DNA from: Talpa occidentalis
Taxonomy: Eukaryota > Chordata > Mammalia > Eulipotyphla > Talpidae
DNA: 64,000 nucleotides
Assembly: GCF_014898055.3 (NCBI RefSeq)
Contig: NW_023601433.1
Span: 41,783,876-41,847,875 of the forward strand
Reading direction: 5' to 3'
Below the pieces are notes generated by a model. It saw only the letters and a list, made by a program, of their open reading frames with translations, was not told the origin of the DNA and did no database searches. Position 1 is the stretch's first letter. Every line of letters starts with the position of its first letter. Positions 45,445 to 58,117 of this stretch are shown one piece after another. Position numbers and translations under genes: made by a program.

Positions 45445-46390
45445 TATGGAAATGAAACAAAATAGTCACAAGAAAAGCAAACTGTCCCAGAGAGGACTTG
45501 ATGTTCCTGAGGAGTTGGGAAGGAAGGGGCTGTCCTGGGCATCAGTTTCCAGCAGACACCTTGACTGGAAGGGGCACCAGTGAGGGGAGCAGCCCAGTCA
45601 TTGAACTGCTGCCTTCGAAGGTCAGAAACTGGCCCTCTTTTTAGGGTTCATATGTTAGCAGTGTTTTTACCTGGGTTTTATGATTATGTAGCTATGAGTT
45701 TTGTCCTTTAATATTTGATTTCCTAAGCTCTTCCCACAGTGGATAGGCCCTGTGACACAAATGAGGAATAATTAATTCCACTGTTTCAAAAAGCTTGAAC
45801 TTGCTGGCCATATGTTTAATTTTTATAGAACTCACTTGAGCATCTGGAATTTAAGCAAAAATGAAACTAGCCTCCCCAAGAGAGTTCATTATTAACAAGT
45901 CCTTTGAAAAAGTAAAAGACCACCAACTTATGCAATAAGAATTTTAGAGGGCCTTAATTAGTGATTAGACTCCTTTTGCATATTATTTTGATTACTGCTC
46001 AAAGATCCACCCAGTGTTTATGTATTATTGACAAACCTTCATGGCAACTAAATTCCCAATAAAGTGTGTTGTTTGCTTTATAGACATATAAGAAGGCACC
46101 CACATGCCTAGCTGTGCTGAGCAGAAGGAACCTAACCCTGTAATTCAATTCTCTGTGGGCTTATTGGACACACATAATGGGGAGTCTGTACTGGCATCAA
46201 ACTTACCCCTAAGCCAGGAATGCCACATTTCATGGAAGCTACTCATGAAACTGGGCCATAAGGATCACATGGCTTCTACCAGTACTGAGAAAATCCATCA
46301 CCAGATCAATTTTTCTTCTCCAGAATTGATTTCCAGTGAGTCAGTTAGTCTAGCAACCATGCATTGTTACATATGATTGGAGCTTTAGAG
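45445..46390. other. intergenic, nothing recognised
   Basis: No element or gene is supported here. Confidence 0.4.
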
Positions 46391-46391
46391 A

Positions 46392-46475
46392 ATGGTAAAA
46401 GGAATACAGTTCTGCAGTCAGAAGATGCCAGTTCGAGCCCTGGCTTTACTTCTCTACTGGCTGCGTCACTGCATC
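46392..46475 (+). repeat. MIR fragment
   Basis: 'ggaatacagttctgcagtcagaagatgccagttcgagccctggctttacttctctactggctgcgtcactg' follows the MIR head, cut by the L1 that follows. Confidence 0.65.
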
Positions 46476-46479
46476 TTTC

Positions 46480-46975
46480 TTTTTTAAATTCAGGTACCAT
46501 TGGTTTACAACATTTGTAAGTTTCAAGAGTAGAGCTTCACACGATGCATGTATATACCACACCACACCAATCATGGGCTGCCATTCACCACCATCCAATT
46601 AACCCCTCTACCTATTCCCCTGGCCCAGTGTCCCTGCCCCCCTGGCGACCACCATTCTGTTATCAGTCTAAGGGTTAGTTTTTGTTTTGTTTGTTAACTT
46701 TGTTTCTTTATATTCCACATGAATGAACTCATATGGAATTGTTCTTTCTGACTTGTTTTGCTTGGTATAATCCACTCCGGTTTCATCCCAGTTGTCTCAA
46801 ATAGCAAAATTTCATCTTTTTTATATAAATGAGTCACAATCCATTGTGTGTATATACCCTGTTTTCTATCCATTCATTCATTGATGGCCACTAAGGTTGT
46901 TTCATGTCTTTGTTGTTGTGAATGGTGTTGCAATGAACATGGCAGGGGAGGGGGGAGGGTGGTTGCTATATACCT
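46480..46975 (-). repeat. old L1 3' part, reverse
   Basis: 'aattcaggtaccattggtttacaac', 'gcgaccaccattctgttatcag', 'attccacatgaatgaactcatatgg' and 'tgttgtgaatggtgttgcaatgaacatgg' are the reverse of an L1 3' region. Confidence 0.8.
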
Positions 46976-46979
46976 TTTC

Positions 46980-48265
46980 GAATTCATGTTTTCACAGTGT
47001 TTGGAATTCATCTTTCTGAGTCTCAGCCTCCTTCTCTGTAAACATCGAGCGATAGCCCTACTGGGCCTTCCCAAGGAAAGGCAGAGTGCCAGGCCTACGG
47101 TGTATCCTCAAGGAAAGTCCACTCATGACCCTCACACACAAGGTTATTGCAAAAGAGCTGACACATCCTTATCTTTTTGCTTTCTTCCTGAGGTTTTGTC
47201 TCTAAGTCCTCTATCTGGAAACTTCCCTCTAGGAGGAGCTAGTGACACACGTATTCAAAATGCAGACAGTCCAAGAAGAATACAGGGGGTTGCATAGATA
47301 TAAAAGAACAAGCCCATTTTGCTGATTGCTGGCCCCTGGGTCATAGAATGACCAGATTATCCACTAAAATGGAGGGACCAAACCCAGTTAAAGAGAAGGA
47401 GCCTGGAGTGTGGGTATCAGTCTTAACCTGGTCATAAAAGGCACAGAATCCTCAGTGTGGTCATGTTGCAATGAAATCTTGTGTGACTTAATACAGACCC
47501 TTCCCCCAAAGGAAACATCACAAAAGACTTCTCCACAGACAGAAAATGAGACCAAATCTAGTAACACTTAGGGGGAAATCCATCCCACAAACTCCCCTCA
47601 GTACACTGATTCACATACCAAGCTGGCCCTAACCCACAGGGCAACCCTGGGTCTGAGGCGAGACACAGGGAAGGTCACATGTTCAACACCATCTTCGGCC
47701 ACATCCGTGACCTCTCTCAGTCAACGCAGACACTGATTTTTGTAAGCATACCTTGCCCTCCCATACCTCTCCTGCCCAGAGACCGCATGCCTTAGATTTT
47801 ACCCATGGAACACTGTGGAAACATGGTTTATCCCCCAGACATTTGCACTTTGTGAGGCCTTGGAAAGCTCAACATTTCCTGAAGGAGGTTTTCCTTTTGA
47901 GGAGAAGTTGTGAGAGGAGAGGGTACGTTTTCCTAACCTGGATAGGTCTCTATCTTAGAGTGGCCTCTTTCTTTGAATAGCCGAGCTGGCTCCAACAGTT
48001 GTGTTCGTCTGTGGATGGCTGTGATGCTTCACCATTTACTACCGTGGGAAGCAGAGAACAGATTGCGCATGGGATGGAAGAGAGCTGGAAGGTACTGTAA
48101 ATCAGGTGGGAAAGTTTGGAGCCTGGCAAAGTTAGTAAAGGCAGGGAGAGCAGGTACCCAGAGGTCATAGGACCAGCAGGAAATGACCTTCATTAAGTGC
48201 TGACAGTAGGACCAGGGACTTGTTGCTTGTAGCCCATGTGGAGTAGGACAAATGGCATAGTGAGG
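46980..48265. other. intergenic, nothing recognised
   Basis: The 149-codon frame 46848-47297 begins inside the old L1 and has no family resemblance. Confidence 0.4.
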
Positions 48266-48269
48266 AGAC

Positions 48270-48440
48270 TCCACTGCAAATTCTCCTCTTGCTCATCTCC
48301 AGCTGTGTGTCTCTGGGGAATTATTTAACCTCTCTGGGCCTCATTTCACTCATCCTGAAAATACTTTTAATGATATCTACTTTAGAGGGTTGTTGAGGTT
48401 TGGAAAGGGCCAGTTACATTGAAGGCATTTTATAAATAGT
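48270..48440 (+). repeat. MIR element
   Basis: 'agctgtgtgtctctggggaattatttaacctctctgggcctcatttcactcatcctgaaaat' and 'gggttgttgaggtttggaaagg' follow the MIR core and 3' end. Confidence 0.75.
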
Positions 48441-48510
48441 ACCCATCATGTTGATCAGATATAATACTTACAGCAAGTCTGGGAGGTTTATTCCCTACTG
48501 GGAATAAAGT

Positions 48511-48690
48511 CAGTGGTTCTCAAGCTTCAGTCTGATTCATAATTACCAAGAGTCTGTTAAAGCTTCTGGGCTCCACCCTCAAGAAGTTCTGATGTGGTAG
48601 CTGTGGGGGGAGGGGGTCTGAGAACATGTTTCCAGCAAGTTCCAGCAGACTCTGATGCTGCAGTTCTGAGGCTATACCTTGACAACTGTG
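48511..48690 (+). repeat. MER5A-like hAT fossil
   Basis: It starts CAGTGGTTCTCAAGCTTCAG, then 'taccaagagtctgttaaagcttctgggctccaccc', 'gaacatgtttccagcaagttcc' and 'tctgatgctgcagttctgagg'. The 3' inverted end is degraded. Confidence 0.7.
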
Positions 48691-48997
48691 TGAACTTAAA
48701 CAACTAACTAGAGGAGTGAGAATCCTGAGGTCCAGAGTGTTTGCTCCTTGCCCAGTGGCAGCAGAGCCTCCAGACTCTCGTCCGGGCCAATGTCAGGAGA
48801 CAGGAGAACAAAGTGCCCAGGCACCAGGGAGATGCCTGGCATCCATGTCAGGACACCAAAGGCAGACGCCAGACATAGCCCCAGGGTGGAGCCAAGGTTC
48901 TAGAGAGAGGAATGAGCTGGACAGAGAGCAAAGCTGCACTACTGGAGGAAGGGACTAGCTTCAGTGTGGACCTGAGCCACACAGCCCAAGCGTGTGG

Positions 48998-49262
48998 TCT
49001 CAGAGTGTGTCTGTGAGGGGAGTAAGTGTGTGAGTGGGAGTGAGGGTCAGTGTATCAATATATGAGCCCAGAAAATATTGCATAACTGATGTTGTGGATG
49101 GGAGATGAGTATTAGTGAGTGTGTGTCTGTGTAGGTGAGCACTTGAGTAGGAGTGTTTGAGTGTGTGGGGGCATGATTTTTGTGTGAGAGTATGTATATG
49201 AGGGTGTTACTATGTGTGTGTGAGTGTAAGAGCATGAGTCTGAGTTTGTGTGAGGGGGTGTG
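48998..49262 (+). repeat. degenerate TGAGTG/GT-rich tract
   Basis: A 265-bp stretch of variant (TGAG)(TGTG) words with 'gtgtgtgtgagtgtaagagcatgagtctgag'-like composition, not a clean microsatellite. Confidence 0.75.
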
Positions 49263-49965
49263 TTAGTCTGCTGGGGCCATCATAACAAAGAATCACAGAC
49301 TGAGTGGTTTGAGCAACAGAAATTAAGTTTCTCACAGGTCTGAAGGCTGGAAGTTGGAGATCAGGGTGTTAGCTAAGATGTCTCTCCTTAGCTTGTTGAT
49401 GGTCACCTTCTCCCTGTGCCCCAACATGGCCTTCCCCTTGTGTCAGTGTCCTCATCTCCTCTCCCTATAAGGAAACACTTATAGTGCATTTAGGGCCCAA
49501 GCTAAAGGAACCCACTTAGACTTTATTGCCGTTTTATTTTATTTTTTTCAAGAAACATTTTCATGCAAAGACTATTTTTTTAATTTATTTTAATTTTTTT
49601 TAAATTTATTTATTTATGCATACAAGAGCCGGGGTACTGGCCAGAGATGTGGGGGGTGATGAGAGGATTCACCAGAGACAGAGTGGGGAACAGAACAGGC
49701 AGACTGACTGAAATACACTGCTGAGCAGAGCAGCGGGCGAGTCAGGAAAGGTCTGCTGCGCCATGTGGGTTGCTCCCTGGCCAGCCAGGGATTGAATTTA
49801 TGCTGCAGAGGCTGCGGATTGCTTCATAGTGCGGTGCTTAGCCCCTTGCACCACCAGGGAGGCCCCTTAATTGTCATTTTAAAGGTCCTGTCTCCAAATA
49901 CAGTCACACTCTGAGGCATAGGGGTTTAGGTCTTCAATACAGAGGTATTCAGAAGACACAATGCA
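49263..49965 (-). repeat. MaLR-type LTR, reverse, split by a SINE
   Basis: 'tagtctgctggggccatcataacaaagaatcacagactgagtgg' at the left, 'gtcagtgtcctcatctcc' in the middle and 'ggtcctgtctccaaatacagtcacactctgagg' after the SINE form one reverse-oriented old LTR. Confidence 0.65.
49595..49866 (-). mobile_element. tRNA-SINE, older subfamily
   Basis: Reverse copy from 'tttatttatgcatacaagagccgggg' to 'ttgcaccaccagggaggcccc', nested in the MaLR-type LTR. Confidence 0.9.
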
Positions 49966-49969
49966 GTCT

Positions 49970-51170
49970 GTGACCATGTGTGTGTGCTTATGTGCACACA
50001 TGTGTGTCTTAGAGCAAGCCTGGCAGCTGCAGAGGATACCCTGATTAGTTGCCTTGAGGATACCCTGATTAGGAAATCTGACTTTCCTTTCTGCCTCAGC
50101 CTGGGGTTGAGAGTTTGGGGGTTGCTGAGGAGTTCTGACTAGTAACATGGCACTTCAGGTCTCAGAGCTCACAGTGAATTCCTCCCAATTTCCTGTCACA
50201 TGCTTCTCCATTCAAGCAATGCTTTCCGGGACCCTCTCGTGTGGCAATGCCTTCTCTGATGTTCCCTGGGGCAGAAGACAAGCAGTATGAGAAATGCAAC
50301 CTCCTTCCATTTCTGCTTCCACCAGCCTCCTTTATTTGAACTCTGTTCGTTCAACTCTCCTCCTGTGTTATCATCCTTTGTGTATCCCCAAGGCCAGATT
50401 CCCCTTTTATTTTTTAAAGCTAGAAAAGACATTTTTGAGATTCTTTCTAGTTAGTTAAGCTTGTTCTTTCATAGTGAAAGAGCTGTTTGTGGGCTTGAAG
50501 GCGGATGTGGCAATAGTTAATTTCAGGCCTTATGAAAGCCGGGTTTTCTATTCGGAATGGATTATTACCTAATAGGCTGTTCTTTATAGGAACTGAACAA
50601 AGACTCGCTGACACAATCTCAACTGTTGGCTATTCTCAGGCAGCTGGACAATTATTTTGCTTTGGGGTGCAGCAGGCACAAAAGAAGGGGCCTGGGTACA
50701 CATGGGCTTTTATTTGAACTGGACATGTCCTGAATGACTAGCCCTCAATAAAGGGTCTGTAGGGAGCTCTGGGGCTGCAGGATTCTCACCGGGGTGGATA
50801 CAAAGGCTGCAGGCCAGTAAATGCCACTTGGCAGCCAGTGTGGGGCCTGCCTAGCCCAGGGCCCACTCCATAGTGAGCACTCACTAATTGTTTATTGACC
50901 AAATGATTGAAAAATATGATTTAAAGGGAGGAAAAATGTTCCATTCAGAAAAGAGAGGGCCAGAAAAGATGGAAAGATTGTATAACTGACTTCCTACTGG
51001 ATTGAGGACTGTGGTGGCAACACTGCCTTTGAGAAAAGTATTTAGTCAGGAGACATGTCAGTTGTCCTTCTACCTATTAAGCACCCACTGTATGCAGAAC
51101 ACAGAGAGGCAAAATAAGGTTCACAAGAATTTCAATTTCCTGCTTATGTGTTATATGGAAAAAAAACACA
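49970..51170. other. intergenic, nothing recognised
   Basis: A short direct repeat 'ggataccctgattag' occurs at 50034-50048 and 50057-50071. No gene or repeat family was assigned. Confidence 0.4.
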
Positions 51171-51175
51171 ATTAT

Positions 51176-51450
51176 GGGACCTTCATGGTAGCTTAGAGGG
51201 TTAAGTCTCAGCGCTATCACCTCTGTGGCCTGAGTTCGATCCCTGGCTTGAGTTTGATCCCCAGCCATGAAGCTACCCACACGGTGGAGCAGACCTCTCC
51301 TGTCTTGCCTGCTGCTCAGTGTATTTCAGTAGATCTGCCTGTTTTGCTCCCCACTCTGTCTCTGGTGAATCTTCTTACTCCCTGTACCTCTGGCCTATAC
51401 CCCAGTTCTTCTATGCATAAATAAATAAAATAAAGATAAATATTTTAAAT
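51176..51450 (+). mobile_element. tRNA-SINE, older subfamily, rearranged head
   Basis: The B-box region is locally duplicated ('gagttcgatccctggctt' then 'gagtttgatccccagcc'), and the body lacks about 12 bp before 'cagtgtatttcag'. Tail 'gcataaataaataaaataaag'. Confidence 0.85.
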
Positions 51451-51479
51451 AAAATACATAATTGCAACTATAGACCTAT

Positions 51480-51990
51480 ATTAGTTAAAGTTCTCCAGAG
51501 AAACAGAATCAGTAGGAGATAATTTTTTTCAGCTTTATTGAGATATAATGGACACATAACATTGAGTCAGTTTGTGTTATACAACGTACTGATTTGAGAA
51601 AGTGATTTATTATGAGTGGAGATTGAGACATCCCACAACTTGCCACCTGCAGCCTGGAGGCCGAGGAAAGCTAGTGGTGTCCTTCCAGTTCAAACCCAAA
51701 GGCCTGAGAACCAGAAGTGCTGATGTCCAAAAGCAGGAGAAGCTGGAAGTTTCAGTTTGAGAAGAGAATTTGCCCTTCTGCCACCCTTTGTCTATTCAGG
51801 CCCTCAACAGATTGGGTGATGCCCACCCACATTGGTGAAGGTGGATCTTCTTTACTCAGGGTGCTGTTTTAAATGCTAATTTCTTTCTCAAACACCCTCA
51901 CAAACATGCCCAGAGTAATCTTTCCCCATCTATGTGTCTGACCCTTAGCCCTGCCCAGTTGACACATAAAATGAGCCATCAAAAGGCATA
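51480..51990 (+). repeat. old mammalian repeat, split by an L1 fragment
   Basis: The outer parts ('ttagttaaagttctccagagaaacagaatcagtagg' and 'ttgggtgatgcccacccacattggtgaaggtggatcttctttactc', ending 'gttgacacataaaatgagccatc') form one common old interspersed repeat whose family name I am unsure of. An L1-like insert with 'tcagctttattgagatataatggacacataac' occupies about 51527-51605. Confidence 0.55.
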
Positions 51991-52273
51991 AGGGAAAAGG
52001 CTAAAAGAGAAATTGAAAAATATAGTGGTCATTGATTGTATTGAGGTTATGGGATTATGGCTAAATTAATTTTTTCAATGCTTTTTTATTAATTTTTAAC
52101 ATCAAGATGGGTTTTTAAAATATGTTAAACCTCTGCTGTTGTGATTACCAGGCTGGGGTGGGGATCTTCCTGGGTCCCTAATCTCAGTCTGATATGGTAA
52201 GGGAATATCAGGAATGGAGAGAGGAGATGCCAGCAGGGACCATCTGAGTCTTGTGGCAGAGATGGTCTCTTTG

Positions 52274-52528
52274 CTTTTGTTGTTGTTGTTGTTGTTTTTA
52301 AAGATTTATTTATGCATACAAGAACTGAGGTACAGGCCAGCGGTACAGAGGGTGAGAGGATTCACCAGAGACAGAGTGGGGAACAGAACAGGTAGATTGA
52401 CTGAAACACACTGCTGAGGGGAGCAGCGGGCGAGACAGGGGAGGTCTGCGGACCAGGGATGGAACTCATGCTGCAGTGGCTGCAGATAGCTTCATAGTGC
52501 TTTGCTTAACCCCTTGCGCCACCAGGGA
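52274..52528 (-). mobile_element. tRNA-SINE, older subfamily, internally deleted
   Basis: Reverse copy missing about 20 bp between 'ggaggtctgcgg' and 'accagggatgg'. The target duplication GATGGTCTCTTTG / GATGGCCTCTTTG lies at 52261-52273 and about 52529-52541. A TTG repeat (52278-52297) merges with its A-tail. Confidence 0.87.
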
Positions 52529-52807
52529 GGGATGGCCTCTTTGTGGGGCCATAGATACCCATGAAGTTCTCTACTCCTTTTGCTCTGATAATCTGAAAAT
52601 TTGACTCTTTAAAAATTCCTCTCTCTCATACTGTCCCACTTTATTCATCACATTTATTAAGCAACTTTCTATGAACAATGAGCTACATAAGACCCTGATC
52701 TTATAAGTAGGTAGATATTTAAACAAACACAAAAGCTGGTTCATATAATATTTCTATTCTTAATTTTTTTTCAGGAACCACCAATTTTATTTTTTAGAAA
52801 ACCACTG

Positions 52808-53435
52808 TTTTTTTTTAATTAAATTTTATTTTTATATTCCCCATACAATTGCAACTCCCTTATTTTGACCCCAATCCCTCCCCTCCCCGCCCCCTATCCC
52901 CTATAAAGTGTCTCTGGTTCATAGTTTTTTGTTGATTTTGATTTTCACTTTCTTATAGTTATTCATTATCCTGGTCCCTTATTTAAGTTTTCTAGATTCC
53001 TGCTATGAGTGAGACCATCCGGTATTTTTCTTTTTCTTTCTGGCTTATTTCGTGAGCATGATCCCTTCCAGCGCCATACATGTTGCTGCAAATTGCATGT
53101 GTTTATCTTTTTTGAATGCTGAGTAATATTCCATGGTGTATATGTACCACATCTTCTTGATCCAGTCATCTATTTTTGGGCATTTGGGTTGTTTCCAAAG
53201 CTTAGCTATTGTAAATAGTGCTGCTATAAACATAGGGGTGCAGGTGTTCTTTGGAATTGATGTTTCTGTGTCCTTTGGGTAAATACCTAGGAGTGGAATT
53301 GCTGGATCATATGGAAGCTCTATGTTTAGTAGGTCCAGAAATCTCCACACAGCTCTCCATAGTGGTTGGACCAGTTTGCACTCCCACCAACAGTGCAGAA
53401 GAGTTCCTTTTTCTCCACACCCTCGCCAACATTTG
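52808..53435 (-). mobile_element. young 5'-truncated L1
   Basis: About 628 bp. The minus strand corresponds to the full-length L1 from about 29388 to its end and is very close to it, including the 3' UTR with its G-rich run and 'aattgtatggggaatata'. A perfect 16-bp duplication GAAAACCACTGTTTTT lies at 52797-52812 and 53436-53451, the first partly merged with the poly-T. It retains 101 codons of the ORF2 end (53045-53350), not a functional gene. Confidence 0.93.
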
Positions 53436-53454
53436 GAAAACCACTGTTTTTGTA

Positions 53455-53800
53455 GACAATACCAATTAACATTCCCACCAATTTACATTGGTGCTATTTT
53501 ACATTTCCGCTAACAGAGTACCAAGGTTCCCTTTCCTCTGCATCCTCGCCAACACAGTGGTTGTTTCTTGTGATTGTAGCCATTGTCACAGGTATGAGAT
53601 CATATGTAATTGTTTTTGATTTGCATCTCCTAATAATAAGAGACGATGATCATCTTCTCATGTACCTATTGGCCATCTGATGTCTTCTTGGGAGAAATGT
53701 CTGTTGGGATCCACTGCTCATTTTAAATTGGGTTCTTTGGGTTTTGTTGTTGTTGAGTTTTTATATGATTTGGATATTAGTCCCTGTCTGATATGATTTA
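53455..53800 (-). repeat. old L1 flanking the young insertion
   Basis: 'aattaacattcccaccaatttacattgg', 'ttccctttcctctgcatcctcgccaacacagtgg', 'gtgattgtagccattgtcacagg' and 'gacgatgatcatcttctcatgtacc' are an older reverse L1. Confidence 0.75.
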
Positions 53801-53804
53801 GGAA

Positions 53805-56450
53805 TGAAATAGGAACAACGATATGTTGTTGGAGCTGGAGGCATCAAGGGAGACAGGCTTCTTGGAGAACATGACACATTTGAGATGAGTCACTTCCTTT
53901 TAAGAAAAGTTAAAAGACAACAACAAAGCCTTTCTGAGAAGAGGAAGGATCTATGCCAGAAAGTCATGGAGGATTCATAGTCCTGGAGGGTAACGTGCTG
54001 TTTATAGGAAAGGGCTATGAGGTCCTCAACCTTGAGCCAAGGGTGCAAGAGAGGAGGGCACATAATGTAGACTTAGTGAGGGCCTGAGACTTGGTGAGGT
54101 GGTGAGACTTGGCAGGGCCTGTTCTGCCCTGCAGGGGAGACCATGGACTGCCTGGGTCTTAAAACAAAATGTGGAGAACATGGTACAAGTGGCTGGTGGT
54201 CAGGAGAAAGTTAAGAAAGCCAGGTCAAAGGTCAGAAAAGCAGCAAGTAGACCAGTAGCGATGGGGTGACAAATGTCTGCTCTAAGGACTGGAACACTGC
54301 CTTCCTAAGGGGTGGGGTGGGAAGTCTATGGGCCCAGGCCATCATGAGCCCACATCAGGATATCCCTTTTTGTTCCCTCATGGACATCTCTGTGTCTGCA
54401 GCTGACACTGTCCTCACAGGGTCCCCTGGGCTGTCCTCATACCAGGGTGGCTGAAATGCACCCTGCATGGCTCAGTGGCAGGCTTACTTCTGCTGAGTTT
54501 CTTTGGAGAGCACTCTCTCTTCTGACTCATAGGGCACTGACTCAACACTCTGCCATCCTGGCTTTGAACTTGATTTGTATAATTTGAACCAGTGTCACAT
54601 CTTACAGTACAGACTAAGCTCTTTGTGAGACAGACATGATTTAAACCCTTTTTGTACCTTACAGGAGCCATCACAGTGCTGCCTGCATAGTAGGAGTCAA
54701 TAGATAATCAATTGATTGTCAAGCTGCCATTTGGGAGGCTTATCAAAAGCCCCTGTCACTGTCTCCCATGTCATTGGGTGTGCAGGAGTGAGGGCAGGCC
54801 TGCATATGAAGTCAGAAGCCTCAGTGGTCAACTCACAGCTTCACACTTAACCTCTGGATTTTCATTTCCTCAGCAATGAAATGGCAAAGGCTAATCCATG
54901 GTAAACTCTTTGTCACTTTTTTTTTTTTTTTGACAGTATCACCGCCTTTCCAATATGGACCTGTTCATGTACAATCATGAAAGTGAAGTTGTTACAAATC
55001 TCCTCTTTTTTACATTTACAGTAGACTTAGAAAAAATGTTGAAAACCTCCAGACTGGGTGGTTCCTTGAAAGGCAAACTTCCAAGATTCAAGCAACTCCC
55101 TGGTTCCAGGATGACAGACTGGATAGTTCTAGGTTGTACACTGCTCATTTCTAGACATGCTGGAGCAGGATCTGGGTTACAGCCCAGGTCAAGTCCATGG
55201 TCACTGACTATAGAGAAGCAGTTGCTGCAAAATTTTCCGAGGAAACCCAAGTGAGGGTTTGGTTTCCACTTAGATTGAGTAACTTCCTTCCAGAGCACTC
55301 AGCTCCTTCAACAAAACATTCTCTTTCAACATAGACTACCCAATAATGCACAAGCTTGTGATTGTACATTTGATGTAAATCTATAAATGTCCCTTCAGGA
55401 GGAAGTTGGACCTGCGTTTACTCACTCTGGTGGGGATGTTTACATGAGTTTGATTGTCTACCTTAATAATCACAAGAGTCTGGGCTAGATTGAAGCCAAA
55501 GTTCATGGGCAATGTGGAGGCAAGGGACAGTCAAGGATAAGTTAGATTTAAACTGAATAGTGTTGCATCAAGTCACACAGGATAATTTCACTGGTAGCCA
55601 CCTAAAAATAATTTAAACCCACAACTAAAGTGAGCCTTTATTACCTGAAACTTCCCTTTCAAAGTTTTGTCTCCTCTGCAAAATACCTGAGTCACTCCCC
55701 TCTGCACAGAGTCACCACCCCTCAACTATGCACCTCAAAACCTAACCAGATTCTGAGTAGAACCAGGAAACAGTTCCAGTGAGCTAAGCCAGTTGACGGC
55801 CTCCAAGAGACCTAAATTCACAGGTTCACTTTCCTCTGACCTATTCTTAGTCTTGTTTCCACTAATTGGGTTGTTGTTCCACTAATCTGGTTGTTTCTAG
55901 ACTTTCCAACTCTTTCTCCTTTTTGTGGACACCTTGGCCTAGATATCCCAACCGGTACTTGTTGGTCATCACTTCACTTTTGCCAAATTTTCTCTTCCAG
56001 GTTGTTTCTCTCTCTCTTAACCCCCTCACACCCACCCCATTTATAGATACATATGTATATCCATAAATAACTCCCAACATTGGCTTTTTCTATCCCTGAA
56101 GGAACAACTGTGGTCAAAGATAGTCCATTGACTCTATCTGCCTCAAAACAGTACAGTTCCTGTCCTCTCTTTGGGGGTGGCTGTCACAGGGGCTCATGGG
56201 AGCAGCTTTATCCCCAACAGAGTTGCTTCTCAGCATAGTGGGTGGTTAGTGTGATTAGGTAGGGTGCTTCGCTGTGACATACGTGCCTATGGGGGCCTGG
56301 GGAGGGAGAAGGGATGAGGGGAGGGGAAGTTAAATATAAATACACCTCCCAACTCAGCGACTCTCTTCCATATGGGACTTAGAGTAATAGAGACTAAAAG
56401 ACAAGCTAGATGCTCCTTACTAGAGAAAGAGATAATATAATGTGATAGAT
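53805..56450. other. intergenic, nothing recognised
   Basis: A 2.6-kb stretch with a poly-T run at 54918-54931. A weak MIR-like phrase lies at 54838-54895. The 99-codon frame 54955-55254 has no recognisable family. Confidence 0.4.
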
Positions 56451-56454
56451 GTGT

Positions 56455-56960
56455 ACTTTATTCATTTGTTCAACAAATATGTTTTAAGAACCTATTGTTG
56501 GCCTACTGACTTGGCTCTATTCCAATTGCTGTGGATACAGCTGTGATTAAAACAAAGTCCTTGGGCCTCCCCTGTGGCACAGCGGGTTGAGCACAGCGCT
56601 GTGAAGCTGTCCACAGCCTCTGCAGCATGGGTTCAATTCCCAGCCGACCAGAGAGATACCCACATGGCACGGCAGACCTCTACTGTTGTGCCTGCTGATT
56701 CCCTCATCAGTGTATTTCGGTCTGTCTGCCAGTTCTGTTCCCCACTATGTCTCTGGTGAATCCTCTCACACTCCTGTGCCTCTGGTCTGTACCCCAGTTC
56801 TTGTATAAAAATAAAATCTTTTAAAAAAATATATATATATAAAACAAAGTCCTTGCCTTATGGTACATTTATTTTAGTGAGTGCTAACAAACAATAAATA
56901 TAACCCACATGTTATATAACACAATAAATATAACATACATACACACCATAAGAAGAGTCA
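56455..56960 (+). repeat. L2 3' end, split by a SINE
   Basis: 'attcatttgttcaacaaatatgttttaagaacc', 'attgctgtggatacagctgtgattaaaacaaagtcc', then after the SINE 'ttgccttatggtacatttattttagtgagtgctaacaaacaataaata' follow the L2 3' consensus. Confidence 0.7.
56564..56840 (+). mobile_element. tRNA-SINE, older subfamily
   Basis: Complete copy in the L2. Perfect 15-bp target duplication AAAACAAAGTCCTTG at 56549-56563 and 56841-56855. The tail includes a short (AT)n. Confidence 0.92.
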
Positions 56961-57364
56961 GGATATAATAATTTGCAATATCAGAGATAATAATTTACAA
57001 ATGTTAGTGTGAATAGAACTTAAAAAACATAGTCTATAGTTTGGAAGGTGAATAAAATGGAAAAATATAAGACAAAACAATAGATGAGCTTTGCCTGGAT
57101 GGATGATAGTTTGCCAGGAGCTGAGGTAGGTTATCTCAACTGATTAGACTTGAGATCTAAAAAGAATGGGAAGGGAGATTTTGTTGCCAAGCACAAAGAA
57201 ACAAATACACTGCCCCCTCCCCGTGCACTCTGAGGCCAGGACTGTCTGGGAGGCTCTGTGCTTCTCCCTCTGCCCCATGAGGCTGTCTTGGAGCGGCACA
57301 GCCCACTGGCCTGCCAGGCAGCAGCAGGGCAGAGCGACGCAGCGGGAGGAAGTGGGCAAATATG

Positions 57365-57610
57365 AGGTAGCCTGTGACCACCTCCCTGTGATCACACAGC
57401 TCTGATTCAAACCTACTTGATACCTACTTCATCACCTACCAGATACATGACCTTTGGGAAAATTGATTCATCCTGCTAAAGCTCAGTTTCCTCATCTGTG
57501 AAATGGGAATGATAACCACTTCAGAGGGTGGTTGTGCAGATTCTGGCAGCTGATGCTCATAAAACATTTATCACAGGGCCTGGATCACAGCGCATCCTTG
57601 GAAATTCTTA
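57365..57610 (+). repeat. MIR element
   Basis: 'catgacctttgggaaaattgattcatcctgctaaagctcagtttcctcatctgtgaaatgggaatgataacc' and 'gggtggttgtgcag' are MIR core and 3' words. The 5' boundary is uncertain. Confidence 0.75.
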
Positions 57611-57614
57611 GTTA

Positions 57615-58086
57615 TTAACATTCTTCTCTTTTGCTCCCCCCCAAAAAAATTGCCAGACAAGTTTAGTTCCAGAACATCAACCTGCACATTTGGAACACAG
57701 CCAATATCCTATGGGCAGGGTGCCAGTAACCTCTGCCAAAAGATGCTCTCAATTTCTAAACACAGCAAATCTGACCCTTCACCATCAGCTCCCATGATCA
57801 GGGCTAGAGATTAGAGATCACTCTAGGCCAAACTCCACCTGGGTGTGTTCTCTTGCAAGACCCGAATGAAACCCCACACTGCCCTATTGATCTCTCCAGG
57901 AAGCTATTGCTTTGCTCCTGTTTGTTTTTCAATGCACTGTGCCCAGACAAATTGCTTTTTCTAGAAATCTGAATCACATAAGTGATTGGGTCAAAATACC
58001 AGGAAAATGGTGTGTGTATGTGTGCAATGTGTGTGTGGGGGGGAGAGGGTTGAGGTAGCACACATTTGTGCAAGTATGTGCCTGCA

Positions 58087-58117
<31 letters not shown>

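Noticed and set aside
50034..50071. Direct repeat 'ggataccctgattag' as a CRISPR-like or tandem array
   Set aside because: Only two units with a short spacer; a local duplication at most.
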